From assembly GCA_022820995.1 (NCBI GenBank), contig JAJEEM010000057.1:62001-126000 (forward strand): DNA of 64,000 nucleotides, read 5' to 3'. How positions within the stretch are numbered: position 1 is the stretch's first letter; each line of letters starts with the position of its first letter. Below, in pieces: positions 9,752 to 18,930 of this stretch. The stretch comes from Gemmatimonadota bacterium (GTDB lineage: Bacteria > Gemmatimonadota > Gemmatimonadetes > Palauibacterales > Palauibacteraceae). Under the pieces are notes generated by a model. It saw nothing but the letters and a program-made list of their open reading frames with translations, was not told where the DNA came from and made no database searches. The position numbers and the translations under genes are program-made.

Positions 9752-10327
9752 ATGAAGATTACGCACACGTACCTGTCTACCACTCGCGGTCGTTACCAAT
9801 ACCTCTTCTTCCTGCTCCTCGAAGATTACATTCAAGAACAACGGGAGTTCTCGGATGCACTGACGGGGAGCTTGGAGCGCTTCGCACGCGATCTGAAGAG
9901 TGAGGCCGCGGTTGTACGACCGTTCGCAGGAGATATCGACGCCACTCGACAGCAGGTTCTGGACAAGCATTGGCCAAGGTCCGCGAAGCAGGAGATCCAG
10001 AGCACGCCCAGCTTGCTGATGATCGACCGTGACTTCGACGTATTCGACCCCACAAGACATCCATGGCTCCAAATCAAGATCCCGTTGCGACGACGAGACG
10101 ACGAGACGAGACGGATGCTCAAAAGTTTGGCGAAGCTGATCACATCTGATCCGGACGACGATGTCTTTCGTCAAGCTCGTAGGGTTACCCGACAAGGACG
10201 CCTGAAACTCGGTAAGGTCTTGACCCTCCAGCCCGGTATCTACGGATGCAGCTTGGATTTGTTGGAGTTAGGCAACACCTTCAGGCAGCTCGTTGGTTCC
10301 CGAAGGGGTCGAAGCGCCAACTTCTGA
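9752..10327 (+). CDS. Hypothetical protein, 191 aa
   Basis: I do not recognise a family. The protein (MKITHTYLSTTRGRYQYL...) is soluble, with an alternating helix/strand pattern: an N-terminal helix (FFLLLEDYIQEQREF) and a central segment FDVFDPTRHPWLQIKIPL ending in a charged RRRDDETRRM. There is no signal peptide or TM helix. It follows the DUF262 gene by 98 bp on the same strand and converges on the CBASS genes. An opposite-strand frame (9725-10195) is less plausible in composition. Possibly a partner of the DUF262 protein. Confidence 0.55.
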   Translation: MKITHTYLSTTRGRYQYLFFLLLEDYIQEQREFSDALTGSLERFARDLKSEAAVVRPFAGDIDATRQQVLDKHWPRSAKQEIQSTPSLLMIDRDFDVFDPTRHPWLQIKIPLRRRDDETRRMLKSLAKLITSDPDDDVFRQARRVTRQGRLKLGKVLTLQPGIYGCSLDLLELGNTFRQLVGSRRGRSANF

Positions 10328-10404
10328 TTTGCACATCGAGAAGCGTCCGCATCCATTGAGTTCGGCGCGCGGTGGCCGGTGTGCGATCTCCAACGCGAAG
10401 GTCC

Positions 10405-11010
10405 CTAGTCGCTGCTTCCAGGCCGTGACACGGCGCTCTGCAGGTGACCGGGCAACAGCTTGTCGATCTCTTCGTCGGAGAAGGTCATCTCTTCCCACTG
10501 CTGAAGCGCTCTTTGGGCCTCCGTGTAGGCTCGAACCGTCGTGCTGGGCGCTCCAGAGTAGACCGCGTGCAACTGCTTCAGAAGCGCGTCCCGCTGCAAT
10601 CGGACGTTCTCGATGGACTCATCCCCAACTCGCAAATCCGTGATGAGTGAGAGGTATTCCTCACGGATGAGCCAGAGATCCGCTGCCGACTGCCGGTGCT
10701 TCTGGGCAACCTCACCAAGATCGTAATCTTTCGTGTATGCGTTCAACACGAGGAGCGTCGCAGAAACCACGACACCGACCGCGGTTCCGACATCCCCCGT
10801 TCCGAAAAACACGGAGATGAGACTCCCTGTCGTCACGGCTGCGAGTATGATCTGCCCGAATTTGATCTTGGACAGTCTCGACAGAAGGATATCCGCACAC
10901 TTCTCATGTGCCTTGTGGGAATAGGCCACCCGCCCGTAACATTCGCGTAGCTGAGCTTCAATGACATTCTTGGAATCCTTGGGTGGTTCAACTTGGGAAT
11001 CGGGTGCCAA
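10405..11010 (-). CDS. SLATT-domain two-TM protein, probable CBASS effector
   Basis: 201-residue protein with two adjacent hydrophobic helices (FGQIILAAVTTGSLISVFFG and VGTAVGVVVSATLLVLNAYT) followed by the KHRQSAADLWLIREEYLSLITDLR helix typical of SLATT domains. SLATT proteins are predicted membrane-perforating effectors activated by nucleotide second messengers. The start is a TTG at 11010 with a strong Shine-Dalgarno (GGAGGGAG) a few bases upstream. This overlaps the last 23 bases of the CD-NTase gene, so translation is probably coupled. The longer open frame to 11304 lies wholly inside the CD-NTase and is low-complexity shadow. CD-NTase plus SLATT is a minimal type I CBASS arrangement. 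Confidence 0.8.
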   Translation of the reverse strand: MAPDSQVEPPKDSKNVIEAQLRECYGRVAYSHKAHEKCADILLSRLSKIKFGQIILAAVTTGSLISVFFGTGDVGTAVGVVVSATLLVLNAYTKDYDLGEVAQKHRQSAADLWLIREEYLSLITDLRVGDESIENVRLQRDALLKQLHAVYSGAPSTTVRAYTEAQRALQQWEEMTFSDEEIDKLLPGHLQSAVSRPGSSD

Positions 11011-11872
11011 AGATCTCCCTCCATTTCTGTTTCGCCGACCATTCCCGCCTGGGAGTGGCGGCCTCGTAGGCGATGGCCTCGCATGCGAGGTTGTAGCCGC
11101 GTCGTGCCTTGTACTGGAACTGACCCTTGGGGCCGTAGACCCATTGTCCGCTCCCCGGAGCCTTCCAATATTGCTGAGTCTTGTCTTGGTCGGCCATGAA
11201 ATCGAAGAAGTCACGACACATGGAGCCGTAGTAAAGAAAAGATTGTTGGCGGTGTTTCCAGGAGCCAACGAACTGATACGCCAAGGTATCAATGAGAAGG
11301 CCACCGATGGGCACGGCCATCTTCGTCTTCCAGGCGCGCATCATCCGGGAAAGCCGAATCAAGTTGCCATTACAGGCAACGTTCCGCTTCCGAATGGCTT
11401 CGAACTCAGGTCTGGGGTTCGTCTTCTTCCAGCTCCCGCCACTGTTCGAGTCAGGGTACGTGTAGCTGCCGTCCTTGTTGACGAAGGCCGGAACGAGATC
11501 GAACCTAATGGCATCTCCAAAGGACACCACGATCACTTGGCCATCGGCTCCAATGTCCGTGGCAGGGTAGGTCTTCCTGACCGATCCGCGGATGATCTGC
11601 AAGAGGGCGGATTGGCCATTACCACTGTGGCTGTCATGCTGCCGATAGATTGCGTATGGCAACTGGAAGATCATGTCCACGTCGCTCGTGCCGTGGATGG
11701 CTGTATTACGGCCATACGAGCCGACGTAGAGGCGATGCGCAGTATCCGATGTCGTCGACCAGAAGTCGGTGTTGAGTCGCTTCGTTATGTTCTTACAACG
11801 GGTCGCGATCGTCGGGCGATTCTTGACCTGTAGATTGGCGCAGAAGACTCGGAACCAGCCGGCAAGCCCCAT
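10988..11872 (-). CDS. CBASS CD-NTase (SMODS-domain cyclic oligonucleotide synthase)
   Basis: 294-residue nucleotidyltransferase that should make a cyclic nucleotide signal on phage infection. Catalytic motifs are GSYGRNT (51-57) followed by SDVD (63-66), the G-S...DxD signature, with the third acidic residue in IRFDLVPAF (D125). The C-terminal helical domain (NGNLIRLSRMMRAWK, LIDTLAYQFV) matches the SMODS/OAS fold. The start ATG at 11872 is preceded by AGGAGG at ideal spacing, so the open frame to 11941 is not used. It is last but one in the long minus-strand train: 58 bp after the KAP NTPase and overlapping the SLATT effector. No Cap2/Cap3 or HORMA/TRIP13 genes are present. Confidence 0.88.
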   Translation of the reverse strand: MGLAGWFRVFCANLQVKNRPTIATRCKNITKRLNTDFWSTTSDTAHRLYVGSYGRNTAIHGTSDVDMIFQLPYAIYRQHDSHSGNGQSALLQIIRGSVRKTYPATDIGADGQVIVVSFGDAIRFDLVPAFVNKDGSYTYPDSNSGGSWKKTNPRPEFEAIRKRNVACNGNLIRLSRMMRAWKTKMAVPIGGLLIDTLAYQFVGSWKHRQQSFLYYGSMCRDFFDFMADQDKTQQYWKAPGSGQWVYGPKGQFQYKARRGYNLACEAIAYEAATPRREWSAKQKWREIFGTRFPS

Positions 11873-11930
11873 CAGAGAGCCTCCTGTGTGTTGAGTTTTG
11901 CAGGACATCTGTACATGCGAGGGACTCCTG

Positions 11931-14072
11931 TCAGCCATCATCGTTCAGCAGCACGAGTAACTCCGCTGCCTTCGCGGCGTGCGGGCCACCCTTGGCAGCC
12001 ATCTCCTCCAGCCGCCGTTCGACCCATCCCGCATCGATCCATCGCTCGAGGGCTGCCGAATCCAACCTTCGTATGCGACCTCCCATCGCATGGCTCGCCT
12101 GTGCCGACCGTTCTCCTTCGAGGAACTGAATGAGTCCATCCTCGGTCGTCACCCAGTTCATTACTGATCGTCGCACGCCTTCCCGCCCGCCCCATTTGTC
12201 CCACGTAGACAGCATGTAGTACCAACGATCGTCCGCCCAAAGGGAGCCCTCGTCGGCCTCCTCCTCCAGTCGTCGCATCACAACGCCCCGTACCGTCTCG
12301 TCTTCCTCCGGTCCGACCATTTCGCCATCAACGTCGTCACGGTCCAGGACTTCCACCACCGTCAGCAGTGTCCCACCATCCGTCGCAATTCTCCGCCTCA
12401 GACTGCGTCGCGATCCGGCACTGTCCTGCCGCTGAAGGCACGCAATCACCATCGGCCTCGCCGTGAAACCGTGATCGTGCCTATCCCACTCCGTATCGAC
12501 CAGGATCGCCATTGCCAGAGTTGCGGCCTGTTCTTCGGGTATGTCCATCAGCGCGTCCCTGGTTCTTTTTAACAAATCCCGTATGTTCCCCGCCTGTCGC
12601 GCCTCCCTTAGCCAGCCCACCGCCGTATCAAGATTCGCAAGGGCCGCCATGAACGTGTCCAGCTCCGCCTGGGAGACTCGTCCTGATGGGACCGCGAGCT
12701 GAAAAAACTTGTCGAACACATCTACCACACACACCCGACCGTGCCTCCGCCAGTAGGTCTCCAAGTTTTCTTCGCCTTCACCTTGCATACGGCCACCCGC
12801 GAAACCCGGGAATAACACTTGCAGCAGCTTTTTGAGCGCATGTCGTTCTTGCACACCAAGGGCTGTCGTCAACTCATCGAACCAACTCTGCTGACGCTGC
12901 GCACGCATTTCATCGCGGTCATCTTCCAACAGCAATTCCGGCATAAGTGCGTCCACCGTCAACAACTCCCTTTCATCCGCCATCTTCGCATATATCTCTG
13001 GATGAAACATGCGAATCATCTCGATACCCGTGAAATCAGCCAGATCGACTTCGGCGGCGATCGGGGGAAGAGTAAATCGCAGACCGTTCACGTAGCGCTT
13101 GATCGTCCTGATCGTGCGAAAATGTACAGCGAAGCTAGCATCGAGGACGGTGCGATAACGCTCCGCGTTGAGGGGCCGCGTGTCAATCGATTTTATGCAG
13201 TCGTTCAATGCAGTGTCAAATACTTCAACGAGTGTCGTTGGATCAGCAGCGGGGATGTCGACCGCAACTTGAACGATTTTCTCAAGATAGCGGCGAGCAA
13301 ACGTTCTATCATCACCCTCCAAGCACCTCTCGACGTGCTGTCGATCAAATGCGAGAACATATACGACGTTGGGAAAGTTCGCGTTGAGGCGAACCATGCG
13401 AAACAGTGACTTTGTAACGTCAGCCTCGAGACGATCGATGTCATCGATGAACACTACAATCGGTCGGGAGAGACGTGCCAACTGCCGATCTAACTTCGTT
13501 TTCAGCTTTCCCAACGGCTGTTCTCTAGCCAACTGGTCGCCGTACCGAATCATCTCCTTACTGGCGACACTTGTAACGAGAGCAGGACAGCCGGCCAAAC
13601 GACCGACACCGGGGAGGATACGCCCAACGGTGGTCAGGAGGCGAGCAAACCCACGTTTTATTGCATTCCACGATCGAGTGCCGATACGGAGGCCGCGACC
13701 AAGTTCATGAAAGAACATACGCACGAGTTGTTCGACGTTCCGGTGGTGCCACGGGTTAAACCAGATGACGATTGGTCGTTTGCTGTGACCACGCTGAGCA
13801 TTCGAGGACTGGAGCGACTCTTGCAGCATATGCAAGAAGGATGACTTCCCTGAACCCCATGGGGCGTTCAGGCCGACTACGAGTGATTCTTCAAGATCGG
13901 CGTGGAGCAGCTGGGCCGCGACGTTATCGACGAGTACAGTTCGAGACAGGCTGTCATCGTTCCGGGAACGGATCGGTTCGTCGGAATGAAGTGCGGCGGT
14001 CCCGGGGCGGTCGTGCAGAGGAGATCTCGTTGACGGCTTCGGGACACCCTTCACCGGCGCTCCTTTCGCCAT
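11931..14072 (-). CDS. KAP family P-loop NTPase
   Basis: 713-residue STAND-like NTPase of the KAP group, often found in phage-defence loci. Walker A is APWGSGKSSFL (residues 70-80). Walker B is VVFIDDIDRLEAD (about 207-219), followed by VVYVLAFDRQHVERCLEG and the KYVNGLRF helix region common in KAP proteins. There are no clear transmembrane insertions in the N-terminal half. The C-terminal 300 residues are helical and unassigned. The start ATG at 14072 lies 22 nt inside the 3' end of the helicase gene, so translational coupling to it is likely. A central segment near 12.8-13.5 kb is visibly AT-richer than its neighbours, consistent with horizontal origin. Confidence 0.83.
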   Translation of the reverse strand: MAKGAPVKGVPKPSTRSPLHDRPGTAALHSDEPIRSRNDDSLSRTVLVDNVAAQLLHADLEESLVVGLNAPWGSGKSSFLHMLQESLQSSNAQRGHSKRPIVIWFNPWHHRNVEQLVRMFFHELGRGLRIGTRSWNAIKRGFARLLTTVGRILPGVGRLAGCPALVTSVASKEMIRYGDQLAREQPLGKLKTKLDRQLARLSRPIVVFIDDIDRLEADVTKSLFRMVRLNANFPNVVYVLAFDRQHVERCLEGDDRTFARRYLEKIVQVAVDIPAADPTTLVEVFDTALNDCIKSIDTRPLNAERYRTVLDASFAVHFRTIRTIKRYVNGLRFTLPPIAAEVDLADFTGIEMIRMFHPEIYAKMADERELLTVDALMPELLLEDDRDEMRAQRQQSWFDELTTALGVQERHALKKLLQVLFPGFAGGRMQGEGEENLETYWRRHGRVCVVDVFDKFFQLAVPSGRVSQAELDTFMAALANLDTAVGWLREARQAGNIRDLLKRTRDALMDIPEEQAATLAMAILVDTEWDRHDHGFTARPMVIACLQRQDSAGSRRSLRRRIATDGGTLLTVVEVLDRDDVDGEMVGPEEDETVRGVVMRRLEEEADEGSLWADDRWYYMLSTWDKWGGREGVRRSVMNWVTTEDGLIQFLEGERSAQASHAMGGRIRRLDSAALERWIDAGWVERRLEEMAAKGGPHAAKAAELLVLLNDDG

Positions 14073-17000
14073 ACCGCATATCGTCTAAGTACGTCGAGAC
14101 CCTGTTGCTTGAGGTTTGTCAGCCGTCGGGTCAAGGTCGCGGGGGCCTTGCCGGTCAGGTCGAGGCGGTACGGATCTGCGGGATCCAGTACCGGGACATC
14201 GCCGTCGAGAATTCTGCGGAGTCCCAGATACGGGACTCCGCGCTCGCAGAGCATGTCGATGCCGGAGGCGGCTGGTGACGTGAAGAAGCCCTCCTGCACC
14301 TCCACGATGTGGGCGCTGCGGACGAGCACTTGGCGAGCCTCCTCGCGTAGGGCGCGCAGTTGCGCCGCCCGCCGTTCAGTCGCCGCATGCGCGGCATCCT
14401 CATCCGCCCGCGCCCGCGCGGAGCCGAGTATCATGCGAGCTTTCTCCCGATCCTCGCTTGACCACTGCGCCTCGCGCCGGATCGCCTCGTCGTATTCGGC
14501 TGCGGTGTCGACTTCTTGCACGGTTCGGGCGTCCTTCATGACGCTGACGGCGACGGGAGGATACTCGTGATCGCTCAGGAGCATGGCTGCCCCGGCCGGA
14601 TCGCCCGAGCCCTTCGGATCAGGCGAAGGCATCCCCGCCACCTCGTCCAGCAGCGCATCGAAGGTGGGGTTTCCGTACGACATGAGTTCGACCGTATCCG
14701 GGTGTCGGTCGAAGACTGACCGGCGGAACGTCACGGCCCGGGCTTCCGGCCCACCGCTGAGCCAGAATGCGTCGGGAATCGACGGGTGCGGCGTGAAGCG
14801 GTGACGGGTCAGGTCCGAGCTTAGGAACGCTCGTTCGATATCGGCGAGTGCGACCGGGCTGCGAACAAGAGATCCTCCGACGGTATCGTCCACCAACGCG
14901 TTCAAGTCGAACGCTGACGGGTCGAGCGTGTCGACCTGCTCTTCGATATCCGAGATCGCTCCTTCGATGTCGCGTTCTCCCGGTTTCGTCATCGCGAGCT
15001 CGGTGATCTTCCGGCCCACCCCGTGCAGGATCGGCTGAAGGTCGCCGACAACGTGCTCGAACCAGTCGATGCGGTCCTTCAGCCGCTCGTAGACGAGCGC
15101 TTCTACCGTGTCGCTGAAGAAATAGTTGTGAATCCGGACGACATCGTACTTCTGCCCGATCCGGTCGATGCGTCCGATGCGCTGTTCGACGCGCATGGGG
15201 TTCCAAGGCATGTCGTAGTTTATGAGGACACCGCACGTCTGAAGGTTCAACCCTTCGCTGGCCGACTCCGTGCACACGAGGACGTTGATCGTATCGCCGG
15301 TCCGAAACTCCTCCTTGATGTCCTCCTTCTTGCGCAGGATCCAGCGGTCTCCATCCCAGGATTCGCCACCGCGGCCGGAGTAACAGGCGATCGTCGGTCC
15401 GTACACGGCTCGCAGGCTCTCGCGCAGGTAGTCCATGGTGTCCGTGTACTGCGTGAAGAGGATGACGGAGTCGCGCGTGCGGAAGGTCTCCGTCAACTGC
15501 GCCTTCAGGAACTCCAGCTTCGAGTCAACCGTCAGCTGGTTCAGCTCGGATATGAAGTCGTCCAGGTACGCAAGTTCCTGGTCACGGGCGCTGGGTTCCG
15601 GCATGTCCAAGCCCTCGGCGACGTCCATCCCCAGGTCGTCCTGCTCCAGATCCTCCTCCATGAGGCCTCTGGGGGCGGACGCGTCCTGCTCGCCACGGAG
15701 GAACGCTCGCCGACGCTCCAGGCTCTCCCGTGCTGCGTGGAACGAACTCGTGAGACGGCGACGGTAGACCGTCATCACGAACCCCAGGCCCGACCGCTTG
15801 TCCTCGTACTTTCGATAGAATTCGGTGATGTACTCCTCGATCCGATCGTAGAGATCCTCCTCCTCCGGCGTGAAGTCGATCCATTCGTTCTCCGGGTCGC
15901 GCTTAGGCACCCGCTCGCTCAGGATTCCGCGTTCCCGGTAGCGGTGCAGCAGGTCGCGGTTGTTGCGCCAGACGAAGCTTCGAATCGGCGTGTGGTGGCG
16001 TGTCATGCCGTCGAGGATAGCCTTCGCATCGTCGTCGAGGTCGCGGATAACCGCGTGGCTCTTGATCGTCTCGGGTAGGGTCCGGATCGTGCTCCACGTG
16101 ACAGGTCCGAGCTGCTGACGCGCTTTCTCGGCGAAGGCTGGATCGATTTCACCAATGGTCTCCAGGTAGTCCTTCGTCATCTCGAGCAGAAACGTCCAAT
16201 TGCGCTGCGAGAAGGGGTTTCGGAGTTCCCCGAAGAACCTCACGAAGTACTCTTCGACCGCTCCCCAGCGGCCGGCGAGGCCGAGTAGCTTCAACAGATC
16301 CCACACCTCAATTGGGCTTACCTGCATCGGCGTGGCCGTCAGCAGATAGAGGCACCGGGTTCGGTCCTTGAGGCCGGGACGTCCACCGTGGCCGCCGAGC
16401 AGCTGAAGCAGATGATTCGGCCGGCGCGACGCGCCTCCGAACTCCCTACGTCGGGCATGATGCGCCTCGTCAACGAGAACGAGATCCCATTCCGGCGCAA
16501 GCACCTCATCGCGGCGAGCCTTCCGTTTGGCGAGCTGGCTCGAGGCGATCAAATGAGGGACGCTGCCCCAGGGCGGGCCGTCCGAGTCATGGCTGTGGCC
16601 GTGCACATCTACGAGGGCGCCGTCTTCGTAGCGGGGGATGTTGAGAGCGCATTTCTCCCACAGCTCCTCCTGCCACTGCCGGACCACGCTCTTCGGCGCG
16701 AGGATGAGAGAGCGCCGAACCCGACCTGAAACGACGAGTTGTCGCAGCGCGAGCCCTGCCTCGATGGTCTTTCCCAACCCCACCTCGTCGCAGAACAAGA
16801 AGCTGCGCGGATACCGGTCCACCACAGCGTCGATCACGCGATCCTGATGGGGCCACGGGGTGACGGCACTCGTCTCCACGCCGAGGCGCGCGGCATTCAA
16901 CATGAATGGAGCCGCCCGAAGGAAGCGGAACACGGCACGGGGCTTCTCCGTCCGCGGCCGCTCCAACGGATCTCGCTCGGGCGGTCGCTTCGGGGCGTAC

Positions 17001-17746
17001 TTCAGGAGGCGTTCGCGAACGGCCCTCGGGAGCCGCAACGCGATCCAGCCATCGTCGTCGCCCTCCCAAAGAGCGTCAAAGCGGCGTTCGATGGGAGTGA
17101 TGTGGTGCCCGTCGGCGGGGAGCGTCTCGGGCCCCGCGCGTCGCGGCCACGACGCGAACACGTGAAACGTCTCGAAGTTGTCCCGCCAACCCCTCTTCGA
17201 TTCGTTGACGCTTCCTGTGAAGGCGAGGTGGTTGCCCTCAACGTCCGTGAAAATGCCCTCCTTGGGATGGTAGTACTCCTGGGAATCGGGGGCCGCGACC
17301 GGGTTGCCATCCGGCCCTTTCGGCAGCACGACGCGGATCTCCAGCCTTTCGTGCGCCACGAGCCAGGCGAGAATCTCCAGCCGCCGTTCGAGGGCTGGAT
17401 CGGCTTCGTCATCGTTGGCGTCTTTGGTATCGAAGCCGCGAAGCATGGCGCGCTCGACGACGCTATCTCGGAGGGACTCGCCGCGTAGAACGGCATCCAC
17501 ATCCTCCGATACCAGTTGCGCCCCGCACAGGAGCTGCATGGAACCACCGTTCTCGACCAACCTGCCGACGCCAGCCGCCGCCACCGCGAGCGACTCACTC
17601 GTGAAGTAGCCTGTCGCGCGGCGGTACAGCACGCTCCGCTCCAGCGCTGGCAGGTAGAAGTCGTGCAGGCGGTCGTCGACCGGCCCGTAGGAGAATCTGA
17701 ACGAGAAGGAGGGGAGGGATCCTCCCTCGCCAGAACCTGAGTTCAA
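14051..17746 (-). CDS. PLD-domain SNF2-type helicase (defence-associated)
   Basis: 1231 residues. The N-terminal phospholipase-D-like nuclease domain opens with FSYGPVDDRLHDFYLPAL and carries an HxK(x)5D motif in HPKEGIFTD, followed by FTGSVNESKRGW. The superfamily-2 helicase core has Walker A in DEVGLGKTIEAG, DEAH in LVLVDEAHHARR, SAT-like LTATPMQ, and motif VI in EQRIGRIDRIGQ. This architecture recurs in DISARM-like and DUF1156/DUF499 loci. The start is a TTG at 17746 (NSGSGEGG); no convincing ribosome site is visible there, so the exact start is uncertain. It lies between DUF932 and KAP on the minus strand. The 188 bp upstream (17747-17935) shows no gene. Confidence 0.88.
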   Translation of the reverse strand: MNSGSGEGGSLPSFSFRFSYGPVDDRLHDFYLPALERSVLYRRATGYFTSESLAVAAAGVGRLVENGGSMQLLCGAQLVSEDVDAVLRGESLRDSVVERAMLRGFDTKDANDDEADPALERRLEILAWLVAHERLEIRVVLPKGPDGNPVAAPDSQEYYHPKEGIFTDVEGNHLAFTGSVNESKRGWRDNFETFHVFASWPRRAGPETLPADGHHITPIERRFDALWEGDDDGWIALRLPRAVRERLLKYAPKRPPERDPLERPRTEKPRAVFRFLRAAPFMLNAARLGVETSAVTPWPHQDRVIDAVVDRYPRSFLFCDEVGLGKTIEAGLALRQLVVSGRVRRSLILAPKSVVRQWQEELWEKCALNIPRYEDGALVDVHGHSHDSDGPPWGSVPHLIASSQLAKRKARRDEVLAPEWDLVLVDEAHHARRREFGGASRRPNHLLQLLGGHGGRPGLKDRTRCLYLLTATPMQVSPIEVWDLLKLLGLAGRWGAVEEYFVRFFGELRNPFSQRNWTFLLEMTKDYLETIGEIDPAFAEKARQQLGPVTWSTIRTLPETIKSHAVIRDLDDDAKAILDGMTRHHTPIRSFVWRNNRDLLHRYRERGILSERVPKRDPENEWIDFTPEEEDLYDRIEEYITEFYRKYEDKRSGLGFVMTVYRRRLTSSFHAARESLERRRAFLRGEQDASAPRGLMEEDLEQDDLGMDVAEGLDMPEPSARDQELAYLDDFISELNQLTVDSKLEFLKAQLTETFRTRDSVILFTQYTDTMDYLRESLRAVYGPTIACYSGRGGESWDGDRWILRKKEDIKEEFRTGDTINVLVCTESASEGLNLQTCGVLINYDMPWNPMRVEQRIGRIDRIGQKYDVVRIHNYFFSDTVEALVYERLKDRIDWFEHVVGDLQPILHGVGRKITELAMTKPGERDIEGAISDIEEQVDTLDPSAFDLNALVDDTVGGSLVRSPVALADIERAFLSSDLTRHRFTPHPSIPDAFWLSGGPEARAVTFRRSVFDRHPDTVELMSYGNPTFDALLDEVAGMPSPDPKGSGDPAGAAMLLSDHEYPPVAVSVMKDARTVQEVDTAAEYDEAIRREAQWSSEDREKARMILGSARARADEDAAHAATERRAAQLRALREEARQVLVRSAHIVEVQEGFFTSPAASGIDMLCERGVPYLGLRRILDGDVPVLDPADPYRLDLTGKAPATLTRRLTNLKQQGLDVLRRYAVWRKERR

Positions 17747-17935
17747 CTTCCGGCGCGCCCGACCACTGCCTCAGCACAACACGGCGGCAGACGATGGAAC
17801 ATGGCGTAGCAAGTCGTAATCATCGGGATCATCGCTCTCGTCGACACCCACGGTTCGTTAGCCAGCGACGCACGGCGGCACCCGCTGAGCGCGCGGCAAT
17901 TCTCGGCTCTTCCGGCTGCCGACGTCAACCTTCGA

Positions 17936-18916
17936 TCACGGCGACGGCAGTTTCTCCAGCAGGCCCGGTATCGCCTCCTGCCATTCAAGGCGCTCCTCGA
18001 TGTCCCGGCGGCGTGTCGCCACGTAAGACAAGGCTTGGGAAACATCGTATCGCGTTCTTGCACGTCCGGGAGAACCGGGGACCCGAACCAAGCGTCTGAC
18101 TGGTATCCTGGTGGCCGGATCTCCCGTGAAACGTTCGATCTCGACGTCATGCCCGCTGTCACAGATGTGGAACACGCGCGCAGCGGCCTTCGTGCGCCAA
18201 GCCTTGGTGACGGCCTCGTCGGCCCAAGCGGAGACGTCACGGACTTCGACTTCCTCGCCTTGCCAACGTCTAATCCTGTCACGGTCCGATTCAACCGATC
18301 TTAGAGCGTCCCGAATCGCGGGTCTGATCCGGGTGAGATCGAGGCCCCGGCTGTGTCTGTGCCGGATGTTGACCTTCGCCTTGCCGATTACCAACCCATT
18401 CGCGCAAACAAATCGGAGCCAGCCGAGAGTGATCACGAGACTCGCCCGCCCGTCGACGGCGTTGAAACACTCAAGCCGCAGGCCAAGGGGCTTGTCTTGA
18501 AAATCATGCATACCGTAGCGCTCGGGAAATCGGATTCGTAGGTGCATCAACTCGTCCAGCTCCGACAGGCCGATTTCATAGCGGAGTTCATGGGGCGAGA
18601 GGTTCTCGGCAGAACAGATTCCGTCTCGGCAGAGTCTTGCGATGTCCAAGTGCTGTACGAGTCGGTAACTTCGCGAGACGATGCCGACTGGCATGGGAGC
18701 CTCTCCCGCCAGCGGCCTCCGCGTAACAGCCCACAGGAATGGGTTGGCGGACTCGCCACCGGTCGGATCGAATGGCACCGTGCCATCGCCGACCGCCGGA
18801 ACGGCTGTGAACGGCCTGAGGTCGAACTCGGGGATGAGACGCTTCAAGTCCTCCCATTCGCCGCGGTGGTACGTCACGGCGCGGGATCGCCAGTGAGACT
18901 CCGCGGCCGGCGTCAT
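17936..18916 (-). CDS. DUF932 domain protein
   Basis: 326-residue protein recognised as DUF932 (phage/plasmid-like protein family) by VSRSYRLVQHLDIARLC near the N-terminus, LRLECFNAVDGRASLVITLGW, and FVCANGLVIGK. DUF932 proteins occur on plasmids, phages and in defence islands; no enzymatic activity is established. The start ATG at 18916 is only 14 bp after the methyltransferase stop, so they are almost certainly co-transcribed. In comparable loci a small accessory protein lies next to the methyltransferase; here DUF932 fills that place. No frame lesion is seen. Confidence 0.75.
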   Translation of the reverse strand: MTPAAESHWRSRAVTYHRGEWEDLKRLIPEFDLRPFTAVPAVGDGTVPFDPTGGESANPFLWAVTRRPLAGEAPMPVGIVSRSYRLVQHLDIARLCRDGICSAENLSPHELRYEIGLSELDELMHLRIRFPERYGMHDFQDKPLGLRLECFNAVDGRASLVITLGWLRFVCANGLVIGKAKVNIRHRHSRGLDLTRIRPAIRDALRSVESDRDRIRRWQGEEVEVRDVSAWADEAVTKAWRTKAAARVFHICDSGHDVEIERFTGDPATRIPVRRLVRVPGSPGRARTRYDVSQALSYVATRRRDIEERLEWQEAIPGLLEKLPSP

Positions 18917-18930
18917 GTCTGACGTACCAC

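Noticed and set aside
10328-10404. CRISPR or phage integrase genes near the island borders
   Set aside because: No repeat-spacer pattern and no integrase motifs are visible anywhere in the window.
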